Shown here: positions 53,196 to 62,339 of the stretch, one piece after another | Position numbering within the stretch: position 1 is the first letter of the stretch | How the letters are laid out: the number at the start of each line of letters is the position of its first letter | Assembly (NCBI RefSeq): GCF_026342405.1 | Contig: NZ_JAPEMU010000001.1 | Coordinates: 620,001-684,000, forward strand | Direction of reading: 5' to 3' | Source: Kitasatospora sp. NBC_00240 | Lineage (GTDB): Bacteria; Actinomycetota; Actinomycetes; Streptomycetales; Streptomycetaceae | Length of the DNA: 64,000 nt | Notes under the pieces: generated by a model | The model's input: the letters and a program-made list of their open reading frames with translations, nothing else | The model's database searches: none | What the model was told of the DNA's origin: nothing | Program-made: the position numbers and the translations under genes

Positions 53196-53684
53196 GTGGA
53201 CGGACCGGTCGTCGTCGGTTTCGACGGATCACCCGAGAGCCTGGCCGCCACCGGCTGGGCGGCCCGCGAGGCCCTGGGGTGGCGCCTGCCCCTGGAACTG
53301 GTCCAGGCCTGGCCGTGGAGGCGGCCCCACGTCCTCGGGAGCGATGACGCGGAGCGCTGGGGCGGGCGACGGCCGGCCGGGCAGGAGGCCCTGTTCATGG
53401 CCTTCACGGCGGCCGGCTCCATGGCGGGTGTGGCCGCGGTCGAGCACCGGGCGCTCGCGGACGCGTTGGGGCCGGGTCGGGAGCGCTACCCGCAGGTGGA
53501 CGTGGTCGAACAGCTGACGCCGGGAAGCGCGGCCCGCACGCTCGTGGAGGCGGCCGCACAGGCCGGGCTGCTGGTGGTCGGGCGCCGCACCCGGCGCCCG
53601 GCGATGGGCCCCTCCCTCGGACCGGTGGCGCAGGCCGCGACCCAGCACGCCTCCTGCCCCGTCGTCGTGGTCCCCCACCACTGA
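53196..53684 (+). CDS. Universal stress protein shortened by internal deletion
   Basis: This 162-residue protein has a first ~63 residues (VVVGFDGSPESLAATGWAAR, VQAWPWRRPHVLGSDDAERW) matching the start of domain 1 of double USPs such as 3300-4193. From about residue 64 (ALFMAFTAAGSMAGVAAVEH) it matches the middle of domain 2 to the end (GRRTRRPAMGPSLGPVAQAA). About 130 residues in between are missing in frame, so half of domain 1 is joined to half of domain 2, re-creating a single USP-like unit. The ATP loop is the degenerate domain-2 type. The GTG at 53196 has GGAGG upstream, so it is probably expressed. Confidence 0.85.
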   Translation: MDGPVVVGFDGSPESLAATGWAAREALGWRLPLELVQAWPWRRPHVLGSDDAERWGGRRPAGQEALFMAFTAAGSMAGVAAVEHRALADALGPGRERYPQVDVVEQLTPGSAARTLVEAAAQAGLLVVGRRTRRPAMGPSLGPVAQAATQHASCPVVVVPHH

Positions 53685-53750
53685 CGCCACCGCCGCGACG
53701 GCTGCGCGCGGCGGTCGACGTTGCGAACCGACTTCCGGAGGTGAGCGGTC

Positions 53751-54284
53751 GTGCAGGCAGTGATCGTGTACGAGAGTGTGTACGGCAACACCCGGATCGT
53801 CGCCGAGGCGATCGCCGAAGGCCTGCGGGGCGCCCGGCCCGACGCCGTGGTGCGCTGCGTCCCGGTGGCCGGCGCGGGACCGGAGGTGACCGGCAGTGCG
53901 GACCTCCTGGTGGCCGGCGGGCCCACCCACGTGTACGGGATGAGCTCCGGGACGACCCGCAGGATGGCTCGGCTCGCCGCCGCCGGGACACCCGCGGGGA
54001 ACGAGCCGGGGACGCGCGGCCCGGGATCCGACCCCGGCCCCGGGCTGCGGACCTGGTTCCGATCGCTCCCCGAGCCCCGGCCGGGCGCCCGCGGTGCCGC
54101 CTTCGACACCCGTGCGGACATGCTGATCAGCGGCGGAGCCGCGCACGGGATCGCCCGCAGGCTGACCCACCACCACTACGACCTGGTGACCGCCCCCGAA
54201 GGATTCGTGGTGGAGAGCACCGGTGGCCCGCTGCGCACGGGCGAGCGCGAGCGGGCCGTGGCGTGGGGAGCGTCACTGGCCTGA
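53751..54284 (+). CDS. Flavodoxin-domain protein
   Basis: This 177-residue flavodoxin-fold protein has the phosphate loop IVYESVYGNTRIVAEAIAEG, second loop LLVAGGPTHVYGMSSG, and the C-terminal strand YDLVTAPEGFVVESTGGPLR. A ~20-residue Gly/Pro-rich insertion (around 85-100) interrupts the fold. It is a candidate electron carrier for the radical-SAM pyruvate formate-lyase activase encoded convergently next to it, which needs reduced flavodoxin. The GTG start at 53751 has GGAGG about ten bases upstream. Confidence 0.88.
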   Translation: MQAVIVYESVYGNTRIVAEAIAEGLRGARPDAVVRCVPVAGAGPEVTGSADLLVAGGPTHVYGMSSGTTRRMARLAAAGTPAGNEPGTRGPGSDPGPGLRTWFRSLPEPRPGARGAAFDTRADMLISGGAAHGIARRLTHHHYDLVTAPEGFVVESTGGPLRTGERERAVAWGASLA

Positions 54285-54290
54285 GCACCC

Positions 54291-54313
54291 GCCGGGGCCG
54301 CACGGCCCCCGGC
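54291..54313. terminator. Bidirectional hairpin between flavodoxin and pflA
   Basis: GCCGGGGCCG, CA, then CGGCCCCCGGC forms a hairpin with one bulged base, right after the flavodoxin stop in a convergent gap. Its core GGGCCGCACGGCCC also fits the DevR-type pattern, but the position favours termination. Confidence 0.5.
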
Positions 54314-54375
54314 CGGACGCGCGCTCGGGCCGCGGGAGCGGCGGGGCTCGGAGGACGGTGCGCGGCGCCCTCGCG

Positions 54376-55152
54376 TCACACCGCGTGCAGGCCGTGGCCG
54401 GCGAACACCGAGCGGGCTGCTTCCAGTTGTTCGGCGTTCGGCGCCGGGGTGCCTTGGAGCGGGAACCGCCTCCCCCGGGCCCGGTACTTGGCGGAGCCCA
54501 GGTTGTGGAAGGGCAGGACGTCCACCCGTGAGACGTTGCCGAGCGAGGCGGCGAACCCCGCGACGCCCTCGACGTTCGCCGGCCCGTCGGTCAGCCCGGG
54601 GACGAGCACGAACCGGACCCACACCTCCTTGCCGAGGTCGGCCAGCCGGCGGGCGAAGTCCAGTGTGGGTTCCAGGTGTTGTCCGGTGAGGCACAGGTGG
54701 AGGTCGCGGTCCCAGGACTTGATGTCGAGCAGGACGAGGTCGACGTCGGCCAGCAGCCGGGCGTCCGCCCGGGCGCCGAGGAAGCCGGAGGTGTCCAGTG
54801 CGGTGTGCAGCCCGAGTTCGTGCTTGAAGCGGTGGAACAGCTCGGTGCAGAAGGCGGGTTGGAGCAGCGGTTCGCCGCCGGTGAGGGTCGCGCCGCCGCC
54901 GGCCGCGTGGATGAAGGCGGCGTGCCCGGCGGCCTCGGCGACCACGGCGTCGACGCCGGTGCGGGTGCCGTCCGACATCCGCCAGGTGTCCGGGTTGTGG
55001 CAGTAGAGGCAGGTCAGCGGGCACCCGGCCAGGAAGACCACGAACCGGGTGCCCGGGCCGTCCACGCCGGTGGACACGTCCCAGGAGTGCACCGACCCGC
55101 TGAGCGCCGGGGGCGGCCCGACCGGGATGGCGGTGCCGAGCGTGACAGCCAT
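54376..55152 (-). CDS. pflA: Pyruvate formate-lyase activating enzyme (radical SAM)
   Basis: This 258-residue radical-SAM activase installs the glycyl radical on PFL using SAM and a reduced [4Fe-4S] cluster. The cluster motif C-x3-C-x2-C is seen in AGCPLTCLYCHNPDTW (Cys residues about 44, 48, 51); SAM-binding GGEPLLQ lies near 93, and the C-terminal region has VPGLTDG and LPFHNLGSAKY, typical of PflA. It starts 19 bp after the pflB stop with AGGAGG upstream, so pflB-pflA form an operon. It is oxygen-sensitive chemistry and works only without air. Confidence 0.94.
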   Translation of the reverse strand: MAVTLGTAIPVGPPPALSGSVHSWDVSTGVDGPGTRFVVFLAGCPLTCLYCHNPDTWRMSDGTRTGVDAVVAEAAGHAAFIHAAGGGATLTGGEPLLQPAFCTELFHRFKHELGLHTALDTSGFLGARADARLLADVDLVLLDIKSWDRDLHLCLTGQHLEPTLDFARRLADLGKEVWVRFVLVPGLTDGPANVEGVAGFAASLGNVSRVDVLPFHNLGSAKYRARGRRFPLQGTPAPNAEQLEAARSVFAGHGLHAV

Positions 55153-55171
55153 GGGAATCCTCCTGGACCGG

Positions 55172-57439
55172 CTACAGCGAGCCGTGGAAGGTCCGGTTGA
55201 CCACGTCGAGCTGCTGCTCGCGGGTCAGCCGGACGAAGTTGACGGCGTAGCCGCTGACCCGGATGGTCAGCTGCGGGTAGTCCTCCGGGTGCTCCATGGC
55301 GTCCAGCAGGGTGGCGCGGTCGAGCACGTTGACGTTCATGTGGAACCCGCCCACCGCCGTGAAGCCGTCCAGGACCCCGGCCAGGTTGGCGATCCGCTCC
55401 TGCGGGGTGCGGCCGAGGGCGTCGGGGGTGACGGTGTTGGTCAGCGAGATGCCGTCCTGGGCGTGCTCGTACGGCAATTTGGCGACCGACAGCGCGCTGC
55501 TCACGTAGCCGTGCCGGTCGCGCCCGTTCATCGGGTTGGCACCGGGCGAGAAGGGTTCGCCGGCCCGGCGGCCGTCGGGGGTGTTGCCGGTCTTCCTCCC
55601 GTAGACGACGTTGGAGGTGATGGTCAGCACGGACTGGGTGTGCTCGGCGCCCCGGTAGGTGGGGTGTTTGCGCACCTTCGCCATGAACCGCTCGACCAGG
55701 TCGACCGCGATCGAGTCCGCGCGGTCGTCGTTGTTTCCGTAGGCGGGGTATTCGCCGTCGATCCGGTAGTCGGTGGCCAGGCCGGTCGCGTCCCGCACCG
55801 GGGCGACCCTCGCGTACCGGATGGCGGCGAGGGAGTCGGCCGCGACGGAGAGACCGGCGATCCCGCAGGCCATCGTCCTGCGCACGTCGCGGTCGTGCAG
55901 CGCCATCTCCAGGCGCTCGTAGGCGTACCTGTCGTGCATGTAGTGGATCACGTTGAGGGCATGGACGTAGGTCTCGGCCAGCCAGTCCATCTGCCGGTCG
56001 AGCTTCTCCAGCACCTCCTCGTAGTCGAGGACCTCCGAGGTGAGCGCGCCGCTGTCCGGGCCGACCTGGGCGCCGGAGATCTCGTCCCGGCCGCCGTTGA
56101 CCGCGTAGAGCAGGGTCTTGGCGAGGTTCACCCGGGCGCCGAAGAACTGCATCTGCCGGCCGACGGCCATCGCCGACACGCAGCAGGCGATGGCGGTGTC
56201 GTCGCCGGACCGCGGGCGCATCAGCTCGTCCGACTCGTACTGGATGCTGGAGGTGTCGATCGATGCCTTGGCGCAGAACTCCTTGAATCCACGAGGGAGT
56301 CGCGGCGACCAGAAGACCGTCATGTTCGGCTCGGGCGCCGGGCCGAGGTTGTACAGGGTCTGCAGGTAGCGGAAGCTGGTCCGGGTGACCAGCGGGCGGC
56401 CGTCCTCGCCGATGCCGCCGATCGACTCGGTGACCCAGGTCGGGTCGCCGGAGAACAGCTGGTCGTACTCGGGGGTGCGCAGGAAGCGGACGATCCGCAG
56501 CTTGATCACGAAGTCGTCGACCAACTCCTGGGCTCCGCTCTCGGTCAGCCGGCCCTCGGCGATGTCCCGCTGGAGGTAGACGTCGAGGAAGGTGGAGGTG
56601 CGGCCGAGCGACATGGCCGCGCCGTTCTGCTCCTTCACCGCCGCCAGATAGGCGAAGTACAGCCACTGGACGGCCTCCCGGCCGGTCCGCGCCGGGCCGG
56701 AGACGTCGTGGCCGTAGGCGGAGGCCATCTCCTTGAGCTCGTTCAGGGCCCTGATCTGCTCGGCGAGTTCCTCCCGGGAACGGATCACCTCCTCCAGGCG
56801 CCCCGGGTCCGCCGGTGCGGTGTCCAGGGCGGCCTTCTCCTCCCGCTTCGCCGCGATCAGCCGGTCCACCCCGTACAGCGCGACCCGGCGGTAGTCGCCG
56901 ATGATCCGGCCGCGGCCGTAGGCGTCCGGCAGGCCGGTGATGATCCCGGCCCGGCGGGCGGCCAGGATCTCGGGGGTGTAGGCGTCGAACACGCCCGCGT
57001 TGTGGGTCTTGCGGTACGTGGTGAAGACCGTCGCCAGTTCGGCGGAGACCGGGTAGCCGTAGGTCTCCAGGGCACCGGCCACCATCCGCCAGCCGCCGTT
57101 CGGCATGATCGCGCGCTTCAGCGGGGCGTCGGTCTGCAGGCCCACGATCAGTTCCCGGTCGCGGTCGATCCAGCCGGGGGCGTGCGCGGTGATGGTGGAG
57201 GGGATGTCGTGGGCGACGTCGTACACGCCCTTGGCCCGCTCCTCCGGGAAGCGGTCGGTGATCTTCCGCCAGACCGCCGTGGTGCGCTCGGTCGGGCCGG
57301 CCAGGAAGCCGCCGTCGCCCTCGTACGGGGTGTAGTTGTGCTGGATGAAGTCGCGGACGTCGATCGCGTCGCGCCACAGGCCGCCCTTGAACCCGGCCCA
57401 GGCACTGCCGGTGGTCGTCTCCGCCTGCTCGGTGGTCAT
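55172..57439 (-). CDS. pflB: Pyruvate formate-lyase
   Basis: This 755-residue glycyl-radical enzyme converts pyruvate + CoA to acetyl-CoA + formate. The catalytic cysteine pair is Cys419-Cys420 in [13 protein letters not shown], and the radical glycine is Gly730 in [14 protein letters not shown] near the C-terminus. Other PFL signatures are [43 protein letters not shown] and [14 protein letters not shown]. Length and order are those of E. coli PflB (760). It lies 97 bp downstream of adhE, with a terminator-like hairpin between, and upstream of its activase. The complete motifs indicate a working enzyme, unusual for a streptomycete-type genome because the radical is destroyed by oxygen. Confidence 0.95.
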   Translation of the reverse strand: MTTEQAETTTGSAWAGFKGGLWRDAIDVRDFIQHNYTPYEGDGGFLAGPTERTTAVWRKITDRFPEERAKGVYDVAHDIPSTITAHAPGWIDRDRELIVGLQTDAPLKRAIMPNGGWRMVAGALETYGYPVSAELATVFTTYRKTHNAGVFDAYTPEILAARRAGIITGLPDAYGRGRIIGDYRRVALYGVDRLIAAKREEKAALDTAPADPGRLEEVIRSREELAEQIRALNELKEMASAYGHDVSGPARTGREAVQWLYFAYLAAVKEQNGAAMSLGRTSTFLDVYLQRDIAEGRLTESGAQELVDDFVIKLRIVRFLRTPEYDQLFSGDPTWVTESIGGIGEDGRPLVTRTSFRYLQTLYNLGPAPEPNMTVFWSPRLPRGFKEFCAKASIDTSSIQYESDELMRPRSGDDTAIACCVSAMAVGRQMQFFGARVNLAKTLLYAVNGGRDEISGAQVGPDSGALTSEVLDYEEVLEKLDRQMDWLAETYVHALNVIHYMHDRYAYERLEMALHDRDVRRTMACGIAGLSVAADSLAAIRYARVAPVRDATGLATDYRIDGEYPAYGNNDDRADSIAVDLVERFMAKVRKHPTYRGAEHTQSVLTITSNVVYGRKTGNTPDGRRAGEPFSPGANPMNGRDRHGYVSSALSVAKLPYEHAQDGISLTNTVTPDALGRTPQERIANLAGVLDGFTAVGGFHMNVNVLDRATLLDAMEHPEDYPQLTIRVSGYAVNFVRLTREQQLDVVNRTFHGSL

Positions 57440-57506
57440 GGTCGCCGTTCCCCTTTCGGTGCCCTCGGCACCTCGCTGTGCCGGCCGGCGGTTCGCCCGG
57501 CCGGTG

Positions 57507-57532
57507 CGGCGGCCCCGGGTACGGGGCCGCCG
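57507..57532 (-). terminator. Hairpin after adhE
   Basis: A perfect 11-bp stem (CGGCGGCCCCG and CGGGGCCGCCG) with a GGTA loop begins five bases past the adhE stop. It could end adhE transcription or reduce read-through into pflB. Confidence 0.65.
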
Positions 57533-57536
57533 GTGC

Positions 57537-60263
57537 TCAGATCCGGTGGCCGTAGTAGGCCTGACGCATCAGCTGCCGCATGTCGTCGAGCATCGGCATC
57601 CGGGGGTTGGCCGGGGCGCACTGGTCCTCGTAGGCGTTCATCGCCTGCTGCGGGAGGGCCGCCAGGAAGGCCGCCTCGTCCACTCCCGCCTCCTTGAACG
57701 AGCGGGGGATGCCGACCCGGTCGCGGAGCGCCTCGACGGCGGACGCCAGCGACTCGACGCCCTGCTCGGGGGTGTCGGCGGGCAGTGCGAGCGTCCGGGC
57801 GACGTCCTGGTAGCGCTCGGGGGCGACGTAGCTCCGGTACTTGGGCCAGCCGGTGACCTTCGCCGGCGCCCCGCCGTTGTAGCGGATCACGTGCGGCAGG
57901 AGCAGCGCGTTGGTGCGGCCGTGGGCGATGTGGAAGGTGCCGCCCAGGGTGTGCGCCATGGCGTGGACGACGCCCAGGAAGGCGGAGCCGAAGGCCATCC
58001 CCGCGATGGTGCCGGCGTTGTGCATCTTCTCCCGGGCGACCGGGTCGTTCGGCCCGTCGGTGACGGCCCGTTCCAGGTTCTCGAAGATCAGCCGGATGCC
58101 CTGGAGCGCCAGCCCGTCGGTGAAGTCGTTGGCGTAGACCGAGACATAGGTCTCGATGCAGTGGGTGAGGGCGTCGAAGCCGGTGTCCGCGGTGACCGCG
58201 GCCGGCAGGTGGGTGGTGAGCGCCGGGTCGCAGATGGCGACGCTCGGGGTGAGGGCGTAGTCGGCGAGCGGGTACTTCTGTCCGGTGGCGGTGTCGGTGA
58301 TGACCGCGAACGGGGTGACCTCGCTGCCGGTGCCCGAGGTGGTCGGGACGCAGACCAGCTTGGCCTTCTCGCCGAGGTCGGGAAAGGTGAACGCGCGCTT
58401 GCGGATGTCGAAGAACTTCTCCTTCAGGTCGGCGAAGTCCACCTCCGGGTGCTCGTACATCAGCCACATCACCTTGGCGGCGTCCATCGGCGAGCCCCCG
58501 CCCAGGGCGATGATGGTGTCGGGCCGGAAGTCGCGCATCAACTCGGCGCCCCTGCGCACGGTGTCGATGCTCGGGTTCGGCTCGACGAAGTCGACCACCC
58601 GGACCTCGACCGGCTCGCGCCGCCGGTCCAGGATCCCGCGGATCCGCTCCAGGTGGCCGACCTCCACCATGGTCCGGTCGGTGACGACGACGATCCGGTG
58701 GGCGTTCGGCATGCTCGCCAGGTACTTCACGGAGTTGCGCTCGAAGTAGATCTTCGGCGGGACCTTGAACCACTGCATGTTGGTGTTGCGCCGCCCGATC
58801 CGCTTGATGTTGACGAGGTTCAGCGCCGAGACGTTGCCCGCCACCGAGTTGTGGCCGTAGGAACCGCAGCCGAGCGTCAGCGAGGGCATGAAGGCGTTGT
58901 AGACGTCGCCGATCCCGCCCTGGGAGCTGGGCGCGTTCCAGATGATCCGGCAGGCCTTGACCGCGTGCCCGAACTCCTCGGCGAACGCCTCGTCCTCGGT
59001 GTGCACCGCCGCGGAGTGCCCGAGACCGTTGAACTCCACCATGGCGGCGGCGAGTTCCACTCCGCTTCGGCGTGATTCCGCGGTCAGCAGGGCCAGCACC
59101 GGGCAGAGCTTCTCGCGCGTCAGCGGCTCGGACGGTCCGACCCGCTCCGCCTCCACCAGGATGACGGAGGTGTCGGCGGGCACGGTGAAGCCGGCGGCCG
59201 CGGCGATCTGTACGGCGGAGCGGCCCACCACCGCGGCGTTCAGCCGCTCGCCGGCGCACGAGGCCCCCTCGCCGACGCCGAACAGGTGCCGCTCCAGCAG
59301 GGCCTTCTCCTCCGCCGTGGCGAGGTGGGCCTTCAGCCTGCGGAACTCGGCGATCGCCGCGTCACGGATCTCCGCGTCCAGGATGACGGCCTGCTCGGAG
59401 GCGCAGATCATGCCGTTGTCGAAGGACTTGGACAGCACGATGTCGTTGACCGCCCGCCTGAGGTCCGCGGTCCGCTCGACGTAGGCGGGCACATTGCCCG
59501 CACCGACACCGAGGGCGGGCTTGCCGCACGAGTACGCGGCGCGGACCATCGCGTTCCCGCCGGTGGCGAGAATCGTGGCGACGTCCGGATGATTCATCAG
59601 GGCTTCGGTGGCCGGCATCGAAGGACGCTCGATCCACTGGATGCAGTGCGTCGGAGCCCCCGCCGCCACCGCCGCGTCCCGCACGATCCGGGCCGCTTCC
59701 GCGGAACAGCGCTGCGCCGCGGGGTGGAAGGCGAAGACGATCGGGTTGCGGGTCTTGAGGGCCAGCAGGCACTTGAAGATCGTGGTGGAGGTCGGGTTCG
59801 TCACCGGCGTGAGGCCGGCGACCACCCCGACCGGTTCGGCGATCTCCACGATCCCGTCGATCTCGTCCCGCCGCACCACCCCGACCGTCTTCACCCGGGC
59901 CATCACGTGGGTGACGTTCTCGCAGGCGAAGACGTTCTTGACCGCCTTGTCCTCGAACACCCCGCGCCCGGTCTCCTCCACCGCCAGCACCGCGAGGCCG
60001 GTGTGCCGGGCGAGCGCCGCCAGGGACGCCTTCCTGACGATGTGGTCGACCTGCTCCTGGGTGAACGATCCGTACTCCTGAAGGGCGGTCACCGCTCCGG
60101 CGACCAGCCGGTCCACCTCGGCGGCGGCCGGTGCCTGGACCGGCCGGTCGGCGGCGGCCGCCGCCGCCGCGGGCGGGACGACCGGGGCGGGGACGGGGAT
60201 CCGCGCGGGCTCGGCACTCTTCGCGTGCTCGGCGCTCTTCGCGGTCAGCGGGCTGCGGGGCAT
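57537..60263 (-). CDS. adhE: Bifunctional acetaldehyde-CoA/alcohol dehydrogenase
   Basis: This 908-residue AdhE reduces acetyl-CoA to acetaldehyde and then ethanol with two NADH. An N-terminal aldehyde dehydrogenase half (about 45-480) has catalytic Cys287 in [13 protein letters not shown] and [18 protein letters not shown]-terminal iron-dependent alcohol dehydrogenase half (about 500-900) has [27 protein letters not shown] and the iron-ligand region [37 protein letters not shown]. The first ~45 residues are an Ala/Pro-rich extension with a repeated K/H-SAE motif not present in E. coli AdhE. The ATG at 60263 has AAGGTGG upstream. A DevR-type palindrome lies 118 bp upstream, so adhE, and perhaps pflBA by read-through, would be induced by low oxygen. 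Confidence 0.95.
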   Translation of the reverse strand: MPRSPLTAKSAEHAKSAEPARIPVPAPVVPPAAAAAAADRPVQAPAAAEVDRLVAGAVTALQEYGSFTQEQVDHIVRKASLAALARHTGLAVLAVEETGRGVFEDKAVKNVFACENVTHVMARVKTVGVVRRDEIDGIVEIAEPVGVVAGLTPVTNPTSTTIFKCLLALKTRNPIVFAFHPAAQRCSAEAARIVRDAAVAAGAPTHCIQWIERPSMPATEALMNHPDVATILATGGNAMVRAAYSCGKPALGVGAGNVPAYVERTADLRRAVNDIVLSKSFDNGMICASEQAVILDAEIRDAAIAEFRRLKAHLATAEEKALLERHLFGVGEGASCAGERLNAAVVGRSAVQIAAAAGFTVPADTSVILVEAERVGPSEPLTREKLCPVLALLTAESRRSGVELAAAMVEFNGLGHSAAVHTEDEAFAEEFGHAVKACRIIWNAPSSQGGIGDVYNAFMPSLTLGCGSYGHNSVAGNVSALNLVNIKRIGRRNTNMQWFKVPPKIYFERNSVKYLASMPNAHRIVVVTDRTMVEVGHLERIRGILDRRREPVEVRVVDFVEPNPSIDTVRRGAELMRDFRPDTIIALGGGSPMDAAKVMWLMYEHPEVDFADLKEKFFDIRKRAFTFPDLGEKAKLVCVPTTSGTGSEVTPFAVITDTATGQKYPLADYALTPSVAICDPALTTHLPAAVTADTGFDALTHCIETYVSVYANDFTDGLALQGIRLIFENLERAVTDGPNDPVAREKMHNAGTIAGMAFGSAFLGVVHAMAHTLGGTFHIAHGRTNALLLPHVIRYNGGAPAKVTGWPKYRSYVAPERYQDVARTLALPADTPEQGVESLASAVEALRDRVGIPRSFKEAGVDEAAFLAALPQQAMNAYEDQCAPANPRMPMLDDMRQLMRQAYYGHRI

Positions 60264-60380
60264 GGTGGACCACCTTTCGGTTCGTCGTCCGGGTGGGGCG
60301 TTTCCGGTCGTCCGGCGCCTCGTCACACAGCCTTCCGTGGCGGCCGCGGCGGCGGCCCCTGCCGGACGGGGCAGGCCTTC

Positions 60381-60394
60381 GGGCCGAAGGTCCC
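60381..60394. promoter_or_regulatory. Candidate DevR/OsdR box
   Basis: GGGCCGAAGGTCCC lies 118 bp before the leftward adhE start in a 256-bp gap. Its GGGACC half-site (reverse strand) resembles the mycobacterial DevR site. Confidence 0.6.
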
Positions 60395-60519
60395 TTGTCC
60401 GCCGGGCGGTTGGTCCCGCCGGCCCGGCCGCGCACCGTGGCCGTGTCCCGGCCGGCACCAGGCCGGCCTGGTCCGCCCCGGCCGCGCCGTCGCCCGGCCG
60501 CGGCCACCGGCGGCCGGCC

Positions 60520-61380
60520 TCAGTCGTGCGGTACGACGGCGACCGGGACGTGGGCGCGGTGGAGGACGACATGGGTCACCGGTCCCAGGCGGGGTGCGGC
60601 CACGGGGTGCCCGGGCGCCCGCCGTCCCAGCACGACCAGGGCCGCACTGTGCGAGGCTTCCAGCAGCGCCTCGGCCGCGCCGTCGTCCACCACTTCGGCC
60701 CGCGTGAGGACGTCGGGGAACCTCTCCCGCCAGCGGCTCAGAGCGTCCTGGAGGTGCACCAGCCGATCCGCCGTCAGCGAACGCGTGATCGCCTGCTGGT
60801 CCAGCGGAGCCTGAGTCCGGTACGGGCCGGCGGGGGTCGTCCGGGCCTCCACCGCGCGCAGGACGGCCCCGCGACGAGCCGCCTGGTCGAAGGCGAACGC
60901 AAGCACCGCGTCGCAGGGCCGGTCGCCCTGCACTCCCACCAGGACTTCGCTCCCCTCTCCGGCCGTTCCGCCGGCGCCGTCCCGGACCAGGACGACGGGG
61001 CACCTGGCGTGGGCCGCCGTCCGAAGTCCGACGGAGCCGACCAGCAGGCCTGCGACGCCCCCGAGCCCTCGGGAGCCGAGGACGAGCAGGCCGTCCCGCT
61101 CCCCCGCGGCGGCCAGCGCGTACGAAGGGGTCCCGGGGACCTGCTCGCAGGTGGTCCGCAGTTCGGGCAGCAACGCCGAGATCCGGTCGCGGATCTCGGC
61201 CACGGACCGGGGCAGCCTGTCCGCCGGCCGCCAGGCCCGGGCGAGGTCGCCGCCCTCCGCGCGCACCACGTGGACCATGCGCAGGCTTCGTCCGGTTCGA
61301 CGAGCCTCCTCGGCCGCCCAGTCGGCGGCCGCCGCACTCTGCGCCGATCCGTCGATCCCCACCACTACGGCGTGCTTCAT
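60520..61380 (-). CDS. Tandem-domain universal stress protein
   Basis: This 286-residue double USP begins MKHAVVVGIDGSAQSAAAAD. Domain 1 has the canonical loop GSRGLGGVAGLLVGSVGLRT followed by CPVVLVR. Domain 2 (about 148-286; VLVGVQGDRPCDAVLAFAFD) ends GRRAPGHPVAAPRLGPVTHV with a degenerate loop. The ATG at 61380 follows GGGAGGAC; the frame is open farther upstream (to 61725) without domain content. A palindrome at 61496 lies 116 bp upstream. Confidence 0.92.
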   Translation of the reverse strand: MKHAVVVGIDGSAQSAAAADWAAEEARRTGRSLRMVHVVRAEGGDLARAWRPADRLPRSVAEIRDRISALLPELRTTCEQVPGTPSYALAAAGERDGLLVLGSRGLGGVAGLLVGSVGLRTAAHARCPVVLVRDGAGGTAGEGSEVLVGVQGDRPCDAVLAFAFDQAARRGAVLRAVEARTTPAGPYRTQAPLDQQAITRSLTADRLVHLQDALSRWRERFPDVLTRAEVVDDGAAEALLEASHSAALVVLGRRAPGHPVAAPRLGPVTHVVLHRAHVPVAVVPHD

Positions 61381-61495
61381 GGCCGTGTCCTCCCTCGCCT
61401 CGACCGGCCGGGCGCGGATTCGCGCGGCCGTTGTCCATTCGGCACTCTCCTGCCGCGTCCCCGGCCCGGCCCAGGTGCCGGCCGGCCCCGCCGCA

Positions 61496-61509
61496 GGCCC
61501 GAAGGTCCC
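61496..61509. promoter_or_regulatory. Candidate DevR/OsdR box
   Basis: GGCCCGAAGGTCCC differs by one base from the adhE site at 60381-60394. It lies 116 bp before the USP start at 61380, almost the same spacing as at adhE. Confidence 0.55.
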
Positions 61510-61520
61510 GGTGTCCGGGC

Positions 61521-62339
61521 TCAGACGCCCGGCACCACCGCGACCGGGCAGGCCGCGTGGTGCAGGACGGCATGGGCGACGGGGCCCAGGCGCCCGTCCG
61601 TGGCGCCGGGCCGTCGCCCGAGGATCAGCAACCGGGCCTTGGCCGAGGCCTCGACCAGCACCAGCCCCACGCCGCCGGGCTCGGCGTCCCAGGCGACCTC
61701 GACATCCGGATGGGCAACCTTCCACGGGACGAGGGCGGAGGCGAGCAGCGCGGCCTCGGCCTCGCGTGCGGTGGCGGGTCCGGCCGGCCCCGCCGCCGGA
61801 AAGACGTGCAGGACCCGGAGCGGCAAACCGTGTCTGCGCGCGGCCTCGAAGGCGAAGTCGAGCGCCGGGCCGTGCGGACGGCGGGCGTCGACGGCGACGG
61901 CGAGGTGATCGCGCAGGCCCGCGTCCGCCGCCTCCGTCGGCAGCAGCACCGCCGGGCAGGAGGCCCTCGCGACCACGTGGAGGGCGGTGGATCCGACCCG
62001 GAGCCCGGGGAAGCCGCCGTCCCCGCGTGCCGCCAGGACCAGGAGTTCGGCGGCCTCCGCGGCAGCCACCAGGGCTGCGGTGGCCACGTCGTGGACCTCT
62101 TCGGTGTGCGCGCGCACCTGCGGGTGCCGCACCGCGAGGACGTGTTGGACCTCGTGGAGCAGACGGCTGCCGCCCAGCTGCGACCGGCGCGCTCCACCCG
62201 GCAGCAGGTGCGGCATCAGGGGCAGCGCGTGCAGAACACGCAGCGGGCGATCGCGGACGGCCGCCTCGGCCGCGGCCCAGTCGGCCGCCGCCAGGCTTGC
62301 CGTGGAGGTGTCCACCCCGACGGCTACGGGCAGGTCCAT
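61521..62339 (-). CDS. Tandem-domain universal stress protein
   Basis: This 272-residue double USP begins MDLPVAVGVDTSTASLAAAD. Domain 1 contains AARGDGGFPGLRVGSTALHV and CPAVLLPTE; domain 2 (LAVAVDARRPHGPALDFAFE) ends GRRPGATDGRLGPVAHAVLH and CPVAVVPGV. Neither loop fully matches the G-2X-G-9X-G-S/T consensus, so ATP binding may be weak. The ATG at 62339 has AAGGAG upstream. It ends 12 bp past the palindrome of the next leftward USP. Confidence 0.9.
   Translation of the reverse strand: MDLPVAVGVDTSTASLAAADWAAAEAAVRDRPLRVLHALPLMPHLLPGGARRSQLGGSRLLHEVQHVLAVRHPQVRAHTEEVHDVATAALVAAAEAAELLVLAARGDGGFPGLRVGSTALHVVARASCPAVLLPTEAADAGLRDHLAVAVDARRPHGPALDFAFEAARRHGLPLRVLHVFPAAGPAGPATAREAEAALLASALVPWKVAHPDVEVAWDAEPGGVGLVLVEASAKARLLILGRRPGATDGRLGPVAHAVLHHAACPVAVVPGV

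Noticed and set aside
54295..54308. GGGCCGCACGGCCC as a DevR-type operator
   Set aside because: It lies in a convergent gap with no promoter and belongs to a longer hairpin, so a terminator is more likely.
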